A program made the translations under genes and the position numbers. From positions 1 to 50,747 of the forward strand of contig JAAYGM010000014.1 in the NCBI GenBank assembly GCA_012727735.1: 50,747 nucleotides of DNA, read 5' to 3'. Numbering within the stretch: position 1 is the stretch's first letter; each line of letters begins with the position of its first letter. Positions 48,553-50,747 of the stretch are shown one piece after another. Source of the stretch: Bacteroidales bacterium. GTDB lineage: Bacteria; Bacteroidota; Bacteroidia; Bacteroidales; Dysgonomonadaceae. Under the pieces are notes generated by a model that saw only the letters and a list, made by a program, of their open reading frames with translations, had not been told where the DNA came from and made no database searches.

Positions 48553-49281
48553 TTACATCCTGTAATTCCAGTTACGCTGAATGTATTTGCTTGTTTGCAG
48601 TACTTCAATCTCTGCAATTTCAGAAGGGTGCAGCACCGTCAGCTCTTCTGAACCCAACAGGTTGAGGAGCTCACGGGAGAAGAGATCAAAGAAGAGTTGC
48701 GTATCCGGGGCATCCCCGCTCATAGAGGATAGATAAGTGCGGATATTGATCACCGGGCTGGGGACTGAGGCGGTTGCTTTTTTTATCCTGTTCCTGTTGT
48801 CCGATGTCAGCGCCTTTTGCAGCATCTGCAGATTGGTATCATATAATAGGGTGCCGTGATGCAGCTCACGTCCTCTCGATATATGCGATGCTGTACCCGA
48901 AATCTTGTAGCCATCGAGCCAGAGATCTTTCCGCTTTCCAATTGTTACAGGTATATCCATTCTATGTAACACGTTCACGATAGGTTCCAGAAAGGCGGCA
49001 CTCAGCGGTGCATCTCTCTTGTCACGGATAAATGCATAATTGAAATTTCCTCTGTCATGGTAAACTGCACCCCCACCCGACATCCGTCGTATGATGCGGA
49101 TATTGTTGTCGATGCAGAAGTCGATATCGACCTCGTTGAGCACCGCCTGATTGGACCCAATGATCACACTCTGATCGTTCAGATAGAGGAACAGATAATC
49201 CTCTCCCATTTTGGAAAAAAGATACTCCTCTGCTGCCAGATTAAATGCAGAGGTGGTGGAAGTGGATACGATAATCTTCAT
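48553..49281 (-). CDS. Lipoate--protein ligase family protein
   Basis: MKIIVSTSTTSAFNLAAEEYLFSKM..., VIIGSNQAVLNEVD, RRMSGGGAVYHDRGNFNYAFI, DLWLDGYKISGTASHISRGRELHHGTLLYD. Start at 49281 preferred. Confidence 0.9.
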   Translation of the reverse strand: MKIIVSTSTTSAFNLAAEEYLFSKMGEDYLFLYLNDQSVIIGSNQAVLNEVDIDFCIDNNIRIIRRMSGGGAVYHDRGNFNYAFIRDKRDAPLSAAFLEPIVNVLHRMDIPVTIGKRKDLWLDGYKISGTASHISRGRELHHGTLLYDTNLQMLQKALTSDNRNRIKKATASVPSPVINIRTYLSSMSGDAPDTQLFFDLFSRELLNLLGSEELTVLHPSEIAEIEVLQTSKYIQRNWNYRM

Positions 49282-49315
49282 AACTGCAAAATTAACAATA
49301 AAAACTGTTCTCTTC

Positions 49316-49343
49316 TCATTTAACATTAAATATCATTTAACAT
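49316..49343. repeat. 11-bp direct repeat TCATTTAACAT x2 upstream of the susC-like gene
   Basis: Copies at 49316-49326 and 49333-49343, 17-bp start-to-start. Confidence 0.7.
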
Positions 49344-49387
49344 AGCTATAAAATCATTTTTCTCAGTCTTTCATGTTATTCCTCATT

Positions 49388-49395
49388 TATCTTTG
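49388..49395 (+). promoter_or_regulatory. -7 promoter element TATCTTTG upstream of susC-like gene
   Basis: TAnnTTTG match; leader of roughly 190 nt before the ATG. Confidence 0.5.
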
Positions 49396-49594
49396 TATCA
49401 TGTAAAATCTAATATTTTTTAAACTTAACATTAAGTTAAATGACAGTTTGCATCTTCACTTAATTGAAATAGATCACAGTGAGCTTAAACGCAGGAACCA
49501 TTCCTGTTCGTTTTATAGTAGATTCATAATATATGTCAAATTATTGAAACACATATCAATTGTAATTACTAATCTAAACAAATGAAAGAATGAG

Positions 49595-50747
49595 ATGAAA
49601 CAACAAAAATTAAATCTTAAGAGAGGAATTTTGCTCGCACTACTGTGCGCATTTTCCTTAAGTACCATTGCGCAAAACATAACCGTAAGAGGTAGTGTAG
49701 CAGATGAGTCCGGTGAGACGCTGGTAGGTGTGACCGTGCAGATACAGGGAACTGCCACCGGAACAGTAACTGATGTCGATGGTAATTTCATGATACCAAA
49801 TGTACCTAGAAATGCTGTTTTGGAAGTATCCTATGTAGGGATGCAAACAGAGGTTATCCATGTAAACGGAAGAACACTGATTAATGTTGTGCTGACAGAG
49901 GATACAGAGATGCTGGAAGAGGTAGTGGTAGTAGGTTATGGCACAATGAGAAGGAGTGACCTGACCGGTGCTGTTGCGGTGGTATCGGCAGAAGAGCTTT
50001 CAACAAAACCTGTTACAAATGCTTTTGAAGCGTTACAGGGTAAAGTTGCCGGTGTGGACATTACATCTGCTCAGCGTCCCGGAGAATTGGGCTCTATCCG
50101 TATTCGCGGAAACCGCTCTCTGAACGCAACCAATAACCCACTCTACGTAGTGGATGGTGTGGTGTTGAGCTCCGGAGGTATTGAAAGTATCAACCCTCGG
50201 GATATTGAAAGTATTAATGTATTGAAAGATGCTTCATCTACTGCCATCTATGGTTCACGCGGTGCCAATGGTGTAATACTTGTCACAACCAAACGTGGTA
50301 AAGCAGGATCTCTTCAACTGAATTATTCAAGTACATTCACATACGAAAATATTCATGATCTGGCACCGGCAATGAACGCCAGTGATTATATCACCTGGCG
50401 GCGCTGGGCACACTACAATGCGAATCCATCTGAATTTGCACCGGGGAACCAGCCTTCGAAAGCACAGGATGAGACATTTTTCAGTGCACTGGATGAAACA
50501 GCTTACAACAATGTGATGAACGGTTGGTCCGGTGGTAGTTGGGATGGTTCGAGAGTGATCAACACCGACTGGACTGAGCTTGTGACACAAACAGGTGTAA
50601 CACAGGAGCATACAATCAGCGCAGGTGGCGGGACTGACAGAATCAAATCGTTCTTTTCGCTCGGTTATCTCGACCAGGAAGGCACACAGATAGGACAATC
50701 CTATGACAGATACAATGCCACGATGTCGACTGATATCAATCCTACAA
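49595..50747 (+). CDS. SusC/RagA-family TonB-linked outer membrane protein, N-terminal part (runs off window)
   Basis: No stop in window, so absent from ORF track. MKQQKLNLKRGILLALLCAFSLSTIAQNITVRGSVADESGETLVGVTVQIQGTATGTVTDVDGNF..., EEVVVVGYGTMRRSDLTGAV, ALQGKVAGVDIT, IRGNRSLNATNNPLYVVDGV. Confidence 0.95.
   Translation, partial: MKQQKLNLKRGILLALLCAFSLSTIAQNITVRGSVADESGETLVGVTVQIQGTATGTVTDVDGNFMIPNVPRNAVLEVSYVGMQTEVIHVNGRTLINVVLTEDTEMLEEVVVVGYGTMRRSDLTGAVAVVSAEELSTKPVTNAFEALQGKVAGVDITSAQRPGELGSIRIRGNRSLNATNNPLYVVDGVVLSSGGIESINPRDIESINVLKDASSTAIYGSRGANGVILVTTKRGKAGSLQLNYSSTFTYENIHDLAPAMNASDYITWRRWAHYNANPSEFAPGNQPSKAQDETFFSALDETAYNNVMNGWSGGSWDGSRVINTDWTELVTQTGVTQEHTISAGGGTDRIKSFFSLGYLDQEGTQIGQSYDRYNATMSTDINPT

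Noticed and set aside
1-50747. Search for tRNA, rRNA, IS elements, prophage or defence systems
   Set aside because: No transposase, integrase, phage, toxin-antitoxin or defence gene recognised, and no cloverleaf or rRNA-like stretch noticed by eye. A tRNAscan/Infernal run would be needed to exclude small RNAs fully.

Overview
This window reads as a mostly housekeeping chromosomal segment of a Bacteroidota (probably Bacteroidales) genome. Support for that comes from gene content, a partial SusC-type gene at the right end, and TAnnTTTG promoter motifs. I call 51 protein-coding genes. Two of them run off the window edges, and one 58-aa gene at 38373-38549 is absent from the ORF track. Recognisable blocks are: nagB, flavodiiron protein, lgt, ddh; a glycogen/alpha-glucan cluster (debranching enzyme, GT4, GH57); rny, zapA and a coiled-coil gene; rsmF-like, Nudix, rhomboid, RsmI-like, murB, murA; korA/korB; proline catabolism (proDH and pruA); cmk, ispH, pfkA; a Na+-pumping methylmalonyl-CoA decarboxylase operon; nadK and pdxJ; exbB/exbD/tonB-like; rpsA; lplA; susC (partial). 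I see no CRISPR array, insertion sequence, rRNA or convincing tRNA. The best leads are: (i) the decarboxylase operon, with two intact tandem beta subunits, a lamin-tail/OadG fusion gamma subunit and an unannotated 58-aa OadG-like protein; (ii) a structured ~130-nt RNA candidate upstream of the coiled-coil/zapA genes (6S-like or a leader); (iii) an inverted repeat that is both terminator-like and overlaps the rpsA promoter; (iv) a short ACT-like protein between nadK and pdxJ that appears to lack the CBS pair I expect at this locus; (v) a MurA with Asp in place of the catalytic Cys; (vi) tandem or inverted repeats in several intergenic regions (11-bp array near nagB, 10-bp array at a start codon, paired palindromes before exbB, direct repeats before susC).
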